A DNA stretch of 64,000 bases. It comes from G963668435 sp963668435 (GTDB taxonomy: Bacteria; Latescibacterota; Latescibacteria; Latescibacterales; Latescibacteraceae). Where the stretch lies: NCBI GenBank assembly GCA_963668435.2, contig CAXXSC010000006.1, positions 744,001 to 808,000 of the forward strand. Direction: 5' to 3'. The translations under genes and the position numbers were made by a program. The notes beneath the pieces were generated by a model, which did not search any database, had not been told where the DNA came from, and saw only the letters and a program-made list of their open reading frames with translations. Below are positions 8,386 to 17,030 of the stretch, in pieces (positions within the stretch are counted from its first letter, which is position 1; each line of letters opens with the position of its first letter).

Positions 8386-10395
8386 TTATTCGCTTGTTAC
8401 GCTGACGATTTTGAATGTGTCGAACAGCTCCATGAATGCCGATGGTGTCAGTGAGCTGCCGCCATCGGTGATGGAGACAAGAATAAGATTTTCAAAATCA
8501 GCGAATTCCGGGTACGATCCCAGCACGGTCTTGACCATGTTGCTGATTTCTTCCATCGATGCCGCGGTAGAGCCCTCTGCGGCAAACGGTGTGGTGAACG
8601 TGGCCGACTGGCTTCTCGTTCCGATCTCCCCGCCGTTCTGCTCGGCGTTGACACTCCACTGGTAGTTCTTGGAATATTCCAGCGGAGGAGCGTCTTCCGG
8701 ATACTGGAAGGAGGTCGCGGTCACTGTTTCGGAATGAATCGTGCTTCCGCTCTGGTCACCGATGATAATCGTGTATTCGACCGTACCCGAACCGGAAGGC
8801 GGTGAGAATGCCTGCCATGTGAATGTCGGGGTGAGCGATTCAACCTGCGTGTCGATCGGGCTGCTCAGCGAAACCTGTCCCGCAGCGGGAAGTATGATCG
8901 TCCTTGTATCGGAGCTATCGCCGATCGGGTCGCCCATCTCATTGGCGGGAGAAACGTTCCATGAATATGTCTGTCCGGGCGTGAGGTCTTCGCCGTCATA
9001 GGTCCAGCGGGTATCCTCGATTGCACCGGAAAGATAGCTCCAGCCGCTTTCCTGGTTGAATATCGTTACTACGTAGTAACGGTTGTTTCCCTGCCATGTG
9101 AATGTCGGCGCGTTCGACGATGCGGTTGCGCCGTCGGCCGGACCGGAAAGCGTCACTTCCGTTACGGGGATGGTGAATGTCGACGTTGCCGGTTCGCCAA
9201 CGGGAATACCGGAATCGTCTGTCGACTGAAGTTCGAGATAGTAGGTAATGCCCAGACGGAGTGGGGAGGCATCCTGAGGATAGCGGAAATTGGTCATTAC
9301 GATATCCTGCTCTTCGAATGCGCCCGCGAAATCGGCGTTATCGGCGATCCTGATCCGATAATAGATCAGTCCGCCGCCTGCCCGTGCCGGTGACCAGCTG
9401 AAACTGAACGGATAGAAAGCGAAAGGTTCGTTTATGATGGGCGGGCTGAACTGACAGGTGAACTGCCAGACATCACTCTTACCTTCGTTGGTGGGGCTGA
9501 TCGGGTAGCCGGTGCCGTCGAGAGCCTGCACCTGCCAGCAGTATTTCCTGCCGGGGATGAGCTCTTCCCACGCGGTGCCGGGATCGAAATCGATCGATTC
9601 CATCGTGAGGTTGTTGACTTCCCAGATCGGGACACGGTTGATAGCGTCCTCTTCGGAGATCGCGGAGCCGTCTTCACCGAACATACGCCAGACCTTGATG
9701 GTGTAGAAAATATTGACAACCCTGTCGGCGCTGATATTGGAGAAGTCGGAAACCAGCGGGCGCTGCCATGCAAAACGGGGCACGGCCACCGTGTCGTCGC
9801 TCATATCGTCCGGGGTGATAAGCTCGGGCGGTGTCGGATTGCGGATTTCCATGACCTTGTCGATGACATTACCCGACTCGATCGGATCTTCCGTGCTTTC
9901 GTAATAGCCTTCGAGGGTAAATCCCATCGTGTAACGTCCCTCGGGAAGAGCACCGATCCTGAGAACCTCGTCTTTGAACTCCTCAGACCAGTCGCCGCCG
10001 GACATTGCAGGCGAATCCTCGTCGATCATCGTGTTGTCGATAGTGTAAAGAGTGCCGGGATCCATCTGGGTGCCACGAATCAGCGCCGCGTCCGGCCTGT
10101 TTTCATTAACAACGGTCAAAGTGCCGGAAAGCACCTTGCCGTAGGTGCCGTGTGCGATATAAATCTGGATACGGGCGAATTTCACCGCTTTTGCACCGCT
10201 GTTGGTGATCTGGATGCTGAACAAGTTCGGACGGTTTAACCAGTCGTCCATGGTGAAAGTCGCGCTTGGCGTCACGTCCATGCCAAAACCGGTGATAGTC
10301 CCGGTCATCAGCACGCGCGCCTCGGTCAAGAGCGGTACCGCCGTAAAAATCAGCAGCAATACTCCTGCGGCGACCGCCTTTCGCAGTAGCTTCAT
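8386..10395 (-). CDS. Secreted Fn3-like multidomain protein
   Basis: A 669-residue exported protein, first gene of the operon. Signal peptide MKLLRKAVAAGVLLLIFTAV...LLTEA. An N-terminal beta domain (about 30-190) is followed by four Fn3-like modules, each with a PxFxW core: VPRFAWQRP, PFSFSWSPA, APTFTWQGN and TPTFTWQAF, together with recurrent YxWxVxA strands (KYCWQVQAL, TYSWNVSPA, NYQWSVNAE). A helical tail of 75 residues ends the chain. No catalytic motif and no sorting domain is seen. The RBS aggagg sits 6 bases before the ATG. The role is probably structural or adhesive in the envelope, together with the FecR and barrel proteins encoded next; this is inferred from the operon. Confidence 0.82.
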   Translation of the reverse strand: MKLLRKAVAAGVLLLIFTAVPLLTEARVLMTGTITGFGMDVTPSATFTMDDWLNRPNLFSIQITNSGAKAVKFARIQIYIAHGTYGKVLSGTLTVVNENRPDAALIRGTQMDPGTLYTIDNTMIDEDSPAMSGGDWSEEFKDEVLRIGALPEGRYTMGFTLEGYYESTEDPIESGNVIDKVMEIRNPTPPELITPDDMSDDTVAVPRFAWQRPLVSDFSNISADRVVNIFYTIKVWRMFGEDGSAISEEDAINRVPIWEVNNLTMESIDFDPGTAWEELIPGRKYCWQVQALDGTGYPISPTNEGKSDVWQFTCQFSPPIINEPFAFYPFSFSWSPARAGGGLIYYRIRIADNADFAGAFEEQDIVMTNFRYPQDASPLRLGITYYLELQSTDDSGIPVGEPATSTFTIPVTEVTLSGPADGATASSNAPTFTWQGNNRYYVVTIFNQESGWSYLSGAIEDTRWTYDGEDLTPGQTYSWNVSPANEMGDPIGDSSDTRTIILPAAGQVSLSSPIDTQVESLTPTFTWQAFSPPSGSGTVEYTIIIGDQSGSTIHSETVTATSFQYPEDAPPLEYSKNYQWSVNAEQNGGEIGTRSQSATFTTPFAAEGSTAASMEEISNMVKTVLGSYPEFADFENLILVSITDGGSSLTPSAFMELFDTFKIVSVTSE

Positions 10396-10810
10396 ATCGG
10401 TCCTCCTATGGATGAGTTCGTGTTCCTTATCGTCTGTCTGTATCTATAGTTTATTAGAGCGCAGTTGCTATAATGCAGTAATGAGCCTTTTACCCACAGT
10501 ACGTTAAACAAACGTCATTTTGCCAATTTTGTCAAGTCAAAAAGTGATTAAACTCGTTGTTTTTAATGCATTCACATGCTTTTACCCCCGTTTCCTTCAG
10601 AATTGTGACGCAGGATCAATGAAAAACGCAAAAATGCTACGGTATAAAAGACCTCAACGTAGAATAAGATCAAGCTCAATGCCAGACTGTAATCCACGTC
10701 ACATAATTCGAAAAAATGGAGATCTGTTTTTATGGGATACATGTACGCCCGTGCAGAAAAACATGAAGAAAAAGAAAGGAGGTGGGCATAAAACACAAGC
10801 TGTTGAAAGA
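10396..10810. other. Intergenic region upstream of the Fn3/FecR/barrel operon
   Basis: About 415 AT-rich bases between the start of the Fn3-like gene and the terminator of the sulfurtransferase gene. It must hold the promoter of the operon reading left, but I cannot point to convincing -35/-10 boxes. No conserved ORF is seen; the short open frames here lack family features. A gaaaggaggtggg stretch near 10775 resembles a Shine-Dalgarno but is followed by no plausible gene. Confidence 0.5.
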
Positions 10811-10814
10811 GTGC

Positions 10815-10855
10815 AAAAAAAGGCCTCCCTCACCCGTTTGAAGGGAGAGGGAGGC
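10815..10855 (-). terminator. Terminator of the CoADR-rhodanese-TusA-DsrE gene
   Basis: A 9-bp GC-rich stem (gcctccctc 10823-10831 with gagggaggc 10847-10855) is followed on the minus strand by seven U (A-run 10815-10821). It lies 29 bases beyond the stop codon at 10884. Confidence 0.85.
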
Positions 10856-10883
10856 TGTGCCGGGCATATGACGCTTTCGGATA

Positions 10884-13349
10884 TCAGATGAACAGGTTAA
10901 CGTTGCCGTCCTCGGCATGATCGAGATAGGTAGCGACACCACCGATCTCGACACCGTCAATGAGTTCCTCTTTCTTGATGCCCATGACATCCATTGTCAT
11001 TGCGCATGCCACCATCTTGACACCGTTGTCGATGGCGTTCCTGATGAGGTCGGGAAGGCTGTCGACTTTCTTGTCGCTCATGATGCTTTTCATGATTTTC
11101 AGGCCCACGCCGCCCATGTGCATCTTGGAGAGGCCGAGTTTATGCGGCCCGCGCGGCATCATTCGGCTGAACATGGACTCGATCAGGTTCTTTTCTGTTC
11201 TCACCGGTTCCTCGCGGCGGAGGACATTCAGACCCCAGAACGTGAAGAACAGTGTGACCTCGCTGCCCATGGAGGCCGCTCCGTTTGCGATCACGAATGC
11301 CGCCATGACCTTGTCGAAATCGCTACTGAACACGACGATGGATTTCTTTTTCCGCGAGCTTGATGGCTCTGACGTGACTATACCGGTTCCTTTCATGATG
11401 CTGGCGTTGATCACGCCGTTTTCAGTGCCAATATTAATGAGCTTGTTGCCGGTACTGTGGCACCATGCGCCGATATCGGCGGCGAATCCCATTTCGTTGG
11501 TCCTGATGGTGACAGCCTCGCCGGGATTGATTGTCTTGAGCTCCTTGCCGAGGCGCATGATCGGGCCGGGGCATTGGAGCCCCATGGCGTCGATAGCCTT
11601 GACGTAATGTTTCGGCTCCTCGATCTCGGTGTGTTCCTTGCCGCCCTCACCCGTGTCGTCGCTCATATCCGTTTCAAGGAGTTCCGGCATCGGCAGGGAG
11701 TCGGCAAACGCACGCCATGTTTTGAAACCACCGGTGAGATTACGGCACTTGAAACCGCTCTGGCTGAGAATACGGCAGGCGATATAACCCCTGAGCCCCA
11801 CCTGGCAGCTCACGAGAATTTCCTTGTTCCGCGGAAGCTCGTCGAGCCTGTCGCGAAGCTCATCCACCGGTATATTGTGCGCGCCGGGAATGGTGCCGCT
11901 CTGTGTTTCCTCTTTTGTACGGACATCGAGAATGTACTGATTGTCCGCGGGATTGGCGACATCCTCGTAATGGCAGAGTTTCACATCGCCCCTCAGCGCG
12001 TTCGCGGCGACGAAACCGGCATAGTTGACCGGGTCCTTGGCAGAACCATAGGGCGGCGCATAACTCAGTTCGAGATGCTCCAGATCATACACCGTGAGAC
12101 CGCCGCGCATTGCGACAGCTATCACGTCGATTCGTTTATCTATACCCTCCTGGCCGACCGCCTGTGCACCGAGAATTTTACCGGACTCGGGCTCGAAAAT
12201 GAGCTTGAAGCTGATCGGGCTCGCACCGGGATAATAGCTGGCGTGGTTCGCCGGATGGACATAGACTTTTTCATAAGGCATTTTCACACGCTTCAGGGAT
12301 TTCTCGTTCATGCCTGTCATGCCGATGGAGAGATCGAAGACCTTGCAGATCGCGGTGCCCTGGGTGTCGCGGTATGCGCTGTCCCTGCCGAAAATGTTGT
12401 CCGCCGCGATCCTGCCCTGACGGTTGGCCGGTCCGGCGAGCGGAATGGCTGTCTTGTGGCCGCCGGTGAAATCACGGACCTCGACAGCATCACCGACAGC
12501 ATAGATGTCGGGATCGCTCGTACGCATGTGATCATCCACGACAATGCCGCCGCGTTCGCCGACAGTGAGATCTGCCTGTTTCGCAAGGGTTGTCTCGGGC
12601 CTGACACCGACACTCATAACCACCAGTCCGCAGTCGACTGTCTCACCGTTGCTGAGCTGGACAGTCAGACCGTCATCCTGCTCCTTGATACCGGTGACCG
12701 AGATGTTCAGCCTGAGATCGATACCGTGAAGCGCCAACTGCTGCTTGATCGGCGCCGCCATCTCGGGATCCGCCGTGATCATGACCTGAGATTCAAGCTC
12801 AACAAGCACGACATCGAGACCGCGTTTTTTCAGCGCCTCAGTAACCTCAAGACCGATATAACCACCGCCGACAACCACCGCGCGGGAGGGTTTCTCCTTG
12901 TGGAGAACATCGTTGATATAGTCCATATCGTTCATTGAGCGGAGCGTGAACACGTTTTTCGCATTGGCGCCCTCGAACGCGGGACGGAACGGCTCGGCGC
13001 CAGGGCTGAGCACGAGCTCATCATAGGGCTCGGTGTACTCTTCGCCGGTTTTCAGGTTTTTCGCCGTGACAATTTTCTGCAAACGGTCAATTGCCGTGAC
13101 CTCGGTGTTGATACGGACATCGATACGGAAACGCTGGTTGAGCGCCTCGGGAGTCTGCACCAGAAGCCTGCTGCGTTCGGGAATGTCGCCGCCGATATGG
13201 TAAGGCAGACCGCAGTTGGCGAAAGAGATATAGTCTCCACGCTCGAACATGATAATTTCAGCGTCCTCGGAAAGGCGACGCGCCCGTGCGGCAGTCGAAG
13301 CGCCGCCTGCGACACCGCCTATTATGACAAGTTTCTTTTTTTCGCTCAT
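10884..13349 (-). CDS. CoA-disulfide reductase / rhodanese / TusA / DsrE four-domain fusion
   Basis: An 821-residue cytoplasmic flavoprotein fusion. Residues 1-455 are a CoA-disulfide reductase/NADH oxidase-type pyridine nucleotide-disulfide oxidoreductase: FAD motif IIGGVAGGASTAARAR, redox Cys46 in FANCGLPYHIGG, NAD motif VVVGGGYIGLEV (158-169) and FAD contact IYAVGDAVEV. Residues 465-555 are a rhodanese with Cys515 (VSCQVGLRG). Residues 583-660 are a TusA/SirA domain with the CPGP motif (Cys593). Residues 670-821 are a DsrE-like domain with Cys782 (VACAMTMDVMG). Known relatives handle CoA-persulfides and polysulfide; the domain order suggests release of sulfane sulfur, transfer to a rhodanese cysteine, then to TusA and DsrE. 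Start ATG has aaagga 7 bases upstream. A 17-base palindrome lies 64 bases upstream. Confidence 0.95.
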   Translation of the reverse strand: MSEKKKLVIIGGVAGGASTAARARRLSEDAEIIMFERGDYISFANCGLPYHIGGDIPERSRLLVQTPEALNQRFRIDVRINTEVTAIDRLQKIVTAKNLKTGEEYTEPYDELVLSPGAEPFRPAFEGANAKNVFTLRSMNDMDYINDVLHKEKPSRAVVVGGGYIGLEVTEALKKRGLDVVLVELESQVMITADPEMAAPIKQQLALHGIDLRLNISVTGIKEQDDGLTVQLSNGETVDCGLVVMSVGVRPETTLAKQADLTVGERGGIVVDDHMRTSDPDIYAVGDAVEVRDFTGGHKTAIPLAGPANRQGRIAADNIFGRDSAYRDTQGTAICKVFDLSIGMTGMNEKSLKRVKMPYEKVYVHPANHASYYPGASPISFKLIFEPESGKILGAQAVGQEGIDKRIDVIAVAMRGGLTVYDLEHLELSYAPPYGSAKDPVNYAGFVAANALRGDVKLCHYEDVANPADNQYILDVRTKEETQSGTIPGAHNIPVDELRDRLDELPRNKEILVSCQVGLRGYIACRILSQSGFKCRNLTGGFKTWRAFADSLPMPELLETDMSDDTGEGGKEHTEIEEPKHYVKAIDAMGLQCPGPIMRLGKELKTINPGEAVTIRTNEMGFAADIGAWCHSTGNKLINIGTENGVINASIMKGTGIVTSEPSSSRKKKSIVVFSSDFDKVMAAFVIANGAASMGSEVTLFFTFWGLNVLRREEPVRTEKNLIESMFSRMMPRGPHKLGLSKMHMGGVGLKIMKSIMSDKKVDSLPDLIRNAIDNGVKMVACAMTMDVMGIKKEELIDGVEIGGVATYLDHAEDGNVNLFI

Positions 13350-13412
13350 GATCTATCCTTTCGTGACATTAGAAAGTTTATTTACTATTTATCAAAATAG
13401 CAGATATAATAT

Positions 13413-13429
13413 ATTAATATTTTATTAAT
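13413..13429. promoter_or_regulatory. 17-base AT palindrome upstream of the sulfurtransferase fusion
   Basis: The perfect inverted repeat ATTAATA-TTT-TATTAAT lies 64 bases before the start of the minus-strand sulfurtransferase gene and about 230 bases before the likely start of the divergent sigma-factor gene. Position and symmetry fit an operator, for example of an ArsR- or Crp-type sulfur regulator. The region is AT-rich, which raises the chance of a fortuitous palindrome. Confidence 0.4.
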
Positions 13430-13657
13430 AATACCAGATATTTTTTTCCTGGTCCCGTAATTGTTCGATCTTTCGCTTTGTCACGATTCCTTATGTAATA
13501 AAAAATGAACTTTGACAACGGTTTTCTCGTCTCATTTGATGAAAGTGGGATGAACAGAAAGCGAAAAAGAGTTATAATGTCTGTTACTGAAGAAATCCCG
13601 CGTGTGGTGGTGTCTCGTTCCGCTGCCGTGACTAAAGTTCGCAAAGCCGGGGAGTTG

Positions 13658-14197
13658 ATGGAAGATCAGGAGCTTGTCGTTCGGGTTAAAGAGGGTGATC
13701 CGGACGCGATCAACGCGATCGTCGAGGCATATAAGGGCCCACTTTACGCGTTCATACTGCGCATGACAGGCGACAGGGACAGGGCTGACGATCTCTTTCA
13801 GGACACATGGCTGAGAGCGGTCAAGTACGTCAGGAATTTCCGGGGCGACTCGAAACTTTCCACATGGCTCTTCCAGATCGCGCTGAATCTCGTGCGTGAC
13901 AGCGAGCGTAAGAAAAAGCGCTGGCACATGGAGCCTATCGACGATTTTTCGCAGTCACTGTCACATGCACCCGATGTCGATCCCATCAGGATGCTACAGG
14001 CCGGTCAGGTCAGGCAGATGGTCGACGAACTGCCGGTGAAAATGCGGGAGGTTGTGATACTCAGGTACTACCATGAGCTGAACGATCGCGAGATATCGGA
14101 GATTGCAGGATGTCCCGAGGGCACAGTCAAGAGCCGCTTCTTCCGTGCCTCGGAGATCATGCGAAAAAAATGGACTCACATGCAGAAAGAACGGTGA
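13658..14197 (+). CDS. RNA polymerase ECF-type sigma factor
   Basis: A 179-residue sigma-70 family protein with regions 2 and 4 only. Region 2 runs from LVVRVKEGDPDAINAIVEAY to about residue 75 and includes DRADDLFQDTWLRAVKY, the core-binding and -10 recognition helices. Region 4 (about 125-175) shows LPVKMREVVILRYYHELNDREIS and the helix-turn-helix GCPEGTVKSRFFRA. The frame is open back to 13505 with ATGs at 13505, 13550 and 13577, but I prefer 13658 because it gives the usual ECF length and the canonical opening MEDQELVVRVKEGD; its ggggag is only 3 bases away, so the start is unsure. Three genes follow on the same strand (small membrane protein, two PspC proteins) and are the likely regulon or anti-sigma partners. 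Confidence 0.92.
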   Translation: MEDQELVVRVKEGDPDAINAIVEAYKGPLYAFILRMTGDRDRADDLFQDTWLRAVKYVRNFRGDSKLSTWLFQIALNLVRDSERKKKRWHMEPIDDFSQSLSHAPDVDPIRMLQAGQVRQMVDELPVKMREVVILRYYHELNDREISEIAGCPEGTVKSRFFRASEIMRKKWTHMQKER

Positions 14198-14287
14198 TTG
14201 AACAGATATAACGGAAAACCAATGCTGCTGGATCAATAAAAAAACGCAAGGGCGTAACGCCCGGAAAAGATAAGATCGAGGTGTACT

Positions 14288-14674
14288 ATGAAACAGTATG
14301 ACGATGCCGATATCATGAGCATTCTGTCGCTCTACGAGGTCGATGGCCCCGATGACAGGCTGGTATCGCGCACGAAACATCTCATGATTGAGGAACTGGC
14401 TTGTGCACAAGCCGCCGCGCCGGTCCAGGTGACCTGGGTTTTCGTAGTGGTCGGCCTTGCGCTTGCCATGAGCCTCTGTCTCTTTTACATGCTGACAGTC
14501 GGCACGATCCTTCGTTTCGTGCTGCCAGTGGGACTGCTTACCTATCTCAAGCACAGTTTCTACGGCCTGACAGCGGCGGGAGGCAGTGTGCTCGCATTTG
14601 CGCTTCTGACACTCGTGATGAAATTCGTCTGGCTGAAAAGGACAGACTCTTCATTCCGCACTGTCAGATATTGA
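14288..14674 (+). CDS. Small two-helix membrane protein, candidate anti-sigma partner
   Basis: A 128-residue protein with an acidic cytoplasmic N-terminus of about 45 residues and two predicted membrane helices (about 47-70, VTWVFVVVGLALAMSLCLFY, and 95-117, AAGGSVLAFALLTLVMKFVW). It starts 90 bases after the sigma factor, with gagg 6 bases before the ATG. The position next to an ECF sigma gene and the N-terminal helix-rich segment fit an anti-sigma factor, but no zinc-binding HxxxCxxC motif is seen and no family is recognised. Confidence 0.65.
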   Translation: MKQYDDADIMSILSLYEVDGPDDRLVSRTKHLMIEELACAQAAAPVQVTWVFVVVGLALAMSLCLFYMLTVGTILRFVLPVGLLTYLKHSFYGLTAAGGSVLAFALLTLVMKFVWLKRTDSSFRTVRY

Positions 14675-14843
14675 GTTGAAAAGGTAACCGGGATTTCGAT
14701 CCGGAAATCAACGAACACATCGCCCGGAGAACAAAACCCCGGTGATGAAAAGAAAGAGGTAGCAACAACAGACTACTGATAAAAAATCATTATGGTTTTG
14801 AAAAATAAACGTATCAAGCATAATCGTTTCAGGAGACCCGGCC

Positions 14844-15809
14844 ATGGAAAATCATGAAATGAAAACCTGCCCGTATTGCGCGGAACAAATACGCAAACAG
14901 GCAATCAAGTGCCGCTATTGCGGCAGCGCTCTCGACAAGAAAGATTTCAGCCTCAACCTCTCGACTCCCGGCTACTGGCACCGTGTCAACAAGGGGAAAA
15001 AGGTGGCGGGTGTCTGTACCGGCCTTGCCCAGCAGCTCGATTCGCCGATACTTATCCTGCCGCTCAGGTTATTCTTTATCCTGACGACACTATTTTACGG
15101 TTTCGGCGTCCTCGTCTATATCCTGCTGTGGATACTCATGCCGGCGGCTGTCGACAAAACGGAAACCAGTGATGCCGGTGCGCGGGCGGGAAAAGGCCCC
15201 ATTATCACACCACCGCCACCACCCGAACAGCCCCGGGAAACATCCTGGGCTCCTGTCGAAAACGATATGCCGGAGCCGCCAGCGGTTAATCTCGACGACA
15301 TTCAGGTCCCCGCGGACAGCGGGAATGCGGATTCACCGGACGGCAACAATGAAATAACGGATCACAGTAAATATATGCCGCGGGACGACAGTGACGATTC
15401 CGAGCCGCCGTCAGCACAGGCAGGCGGGCAGGCTGGAACAGTTTCAGCGCCTGTTGCGGATGCCGGAAATGACAATGCGGTTTCAGATGCAGGAAATAGC
15501 GATTCCGCTGAAGACAGTGTGCGCCAGCCTGCAGATACTGCAGATTTCGGCAGCGAAAATAGCACCGGGAAAAAAGGTGGTGAGTGGAAAGTAGAAATGA
15601 GCTCGAAACCCGGTTTCATGCTTTCCGCGGGAACGATGCTTATGCTGTCAGCGGTTCTGTACGCATTCGTGCTCGATGTTTTCCTCGGATTCGACATTTC
15701 ATCTGAGACAATGCTCGCGTTCCTGGGCGCGGCACTTCTCCCTGTACTGGGGCTTATCGCGGCGAAACATGGTGTCAGGCGGGCTGTGTCCGGCACCGGA
15801 ACAGCATAA
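14844..15809 (+). CDS. Zinc-ribbon and PspC-domain membrane protein (first copy)
   Basis: A 321-residue protein. Residues 9-26 form a zinc ribbon with CPYC and CRYC pairs (Cys9, 12, 23, 26). Residues 42-105 are a PspC domain (VNKGKKVAGVCTGLAQQL, then the hydrophobic LFFILTTLFYGFGVLVYILLW). PspC proteins of the inner membrane sense or answer envelope stress. A proline- and acid-rich, low-complexity linker (about 110-245) leads to two C-terminal membrane helices (about 250-305). The RBS (caggag) lies 10 bases before the ATG. The next gene is a paralogue with the same N-terminus. Together with the upstream sigma factor this suggests a stress-response unit. Confidence 0.88.
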   Translation: MENHEMKTCPYCAEQIRKQAIKCRYCGSALDKKDFSLNLSTPGYWHRVNKGKKVAGVCTGLAQQLDSPILILPLRLFFILTTLFYGFGVLVYILLWILMPAAVDKTETSDAGARAGKGPIITPPPPPEQPRETSWAPVENDMPEPPAVNLDDIQVPADSGNADSPDGNNEITDHSKYMPRDDSDDSEPPSAQAGGQAGTVSAPVADAGNDNAVSDAGNSDSAEDSVRQPADTADFGSENSTGKKGGEWKVEMSSKPGFMLSAGTMLMLSAVLYAFVLDVFLGFDISSETMLAFLGAALLPVLGLIAAKHGVRRAVSGTGTA

Positions 15810-15921
15810 AGCACGGGAAGTAACGAGATCGGTCGCCTTATCAATCCATGGCCGGTGTGAAACGCGGCCGATCGGTACATAGTTATAAGCGCTTCAATGA
15901 AATATTACGGGAGTTTTCGAT

Positions 15922-16851
15922 ATGGAAGAGAATGAATATAAAAGCTGTCCGTTCTGTGCGGAACCGATCAAGGTGGACGCTGTCAAATGCCGGTACTGCG
16001 GCAGTAATGTAACCAAAGCGGTCAAGGAGCCCGGCGAGCGCATTATAAGCGGCAGCGGTAACTACTGGCGGCGGGTCAATGACGGCAAACGTGTGGCCGG
16101 AGTCTGCACCGGCCTGGCACGTGAATTCAATGCTCCCCGTCTGGTGCTGCCCTTGCGAATATTTTTAGTACTGACGACCATTTTCTACGGTTTCGGATTC
16201 ATTGTCTACATTGTCTTGTGGCTTCTGATGCCGTCGCCGGTGGACTCACTCCCAGCCTCAACCCAGCTCGACACCGCCGCGAACGGGAACGCCATAAAAC
16301 CGGTTCCCGAGGTCCGCTATACGAAAGAGACGAGCATTTTAGGTTTATTGTTCGGCCTCGCGGTCATTGTTGCAGGACTGCTTTTCATAGCGATGCCCGC
16401 ACTCTATGGTGGTTATCGCGGTTTCCTGCCGTTCGAGGTCACATTCCATACGCCGTTCCTCATGCATCTCGACAGGCATTTTTTCGATATCGGCTGGATA
16501 GCAAGCATGTTTCCCCTGATGATATTTTTGGGCTTCATACTGGTTTTCTTCGGTATGCTGAAAGCACTCAGGATCACTATCGGCTGCGGAATGATCGTAC
16601 TGGGCTCGCTTATGATGCTGATCTTCCCCATGCTTATGCCGCGCTTATTGCTTATGCCGGGCCTGCCGCTGATCGGATTCCTCTTTTTACTTATCGGCGG
16701 CATGAAACTGCTGTTCGGCTCGACACGGACCGTTGAGGTCAAGAGCTATAACACCGATGAATATCAAAATCCGGCGGTGAAAATGGAAAACGGCGGTGGA
16801 AACCAAAATGCAGCTGAATCCGGCGATGGCTGGGATGACCTGGAGAGCTGA
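15922..16851 (+). CDS. Zinc-ribbon and PspC-domain membrane protein (second copy)
   Basis: A 309-residue paralogue of the preceding gene. The zinc ribbon CPFC...CRYC uses Cys9, 12, 23 and 26; the PspC domain follows (VNDGKRVAGVCTGLAREF, LRIFLVLTTIFYGFGFIVYIVLWLLMP). Instead of a long linker, four further membrane helices lie at about residues 136-270, resembling the small multi-helix tails often fused to PspC. Its start has gggag 11 bases upstream. The pair probably arose by duplication and then changed its C-terminal half. The gene ends before a shared bidirectional terminator. Confidence 0.88.
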   Translation: MEENEYKSCPFCAEPIKVDAVKCRYCGSNVTKAVKEPGERIISGSGNYWRRVNDGKRVAGVCTGLAREFNAPRLVLPLRIFLVLTTIFYGFGFIVYIVLWLLMPSPVDSLPASTQLDTAANGNAIKPVPEVRYTKETSILGLLFGLAVIVAGLLFIAMPALYGGYRGFLPFEVTFHTPFLMHLDRHFFDIGWIASMFPLMIFLGFILVFFGMLKALRITIGCGMIVLGSLMMLIFPMLMPRLLLMPGLPLIGFLFLLIGGMKLLFGSTRTVEVKSYNTDEYQNPAVKMENGGGNQNAAESGDGWDDLES

Positions 16852-16917
16852 TTGGCGGATGGCAAAGCTCAAAGGTTTGCATTAAGCCGCATCTAATACA
16901 GCGGAATGTATTGACTT

Positions 16918-16953
16918 AAAACGGCTGACCGATTTTGAACCAGGTCAGCCGTT
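16918..16953. terminator. Bidirectional terminator between convergent genes
   Basis: Stem aaacggctgacc (16919-16930) with ggtcagccgttt (16942-16953), 12 bp, flanked by A-rich sequence on the left and ttattatt on the right. It separates the second PspC gene (+) from the HD-GYP gene (-). Confidence 0.85.
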
Positions 16954-17030
16954 TATTATTATCCGATTCTATCATCTGTCAGCAGAAAGCTTTGCCGGAC
17001 AGATAGCATGAATGCTGTGTTATAAAAGTA

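Noticed and set aside
10572..10796. Small AT-rich open frame (74 codons) between the envelope operon and the sulfur gene
   Set aside because: No Shine-Dalgarno, biased composition or motif; it looks like intergenic sequence.
11457..12938. A long open frame (493 codons) on the plus strand inside the sulfurtransferase gene
   Set aside because: It lies wholly antisense to a clear four-domain enzyme and shows no family motif; GC-rich codon bias opens the opposite frame.
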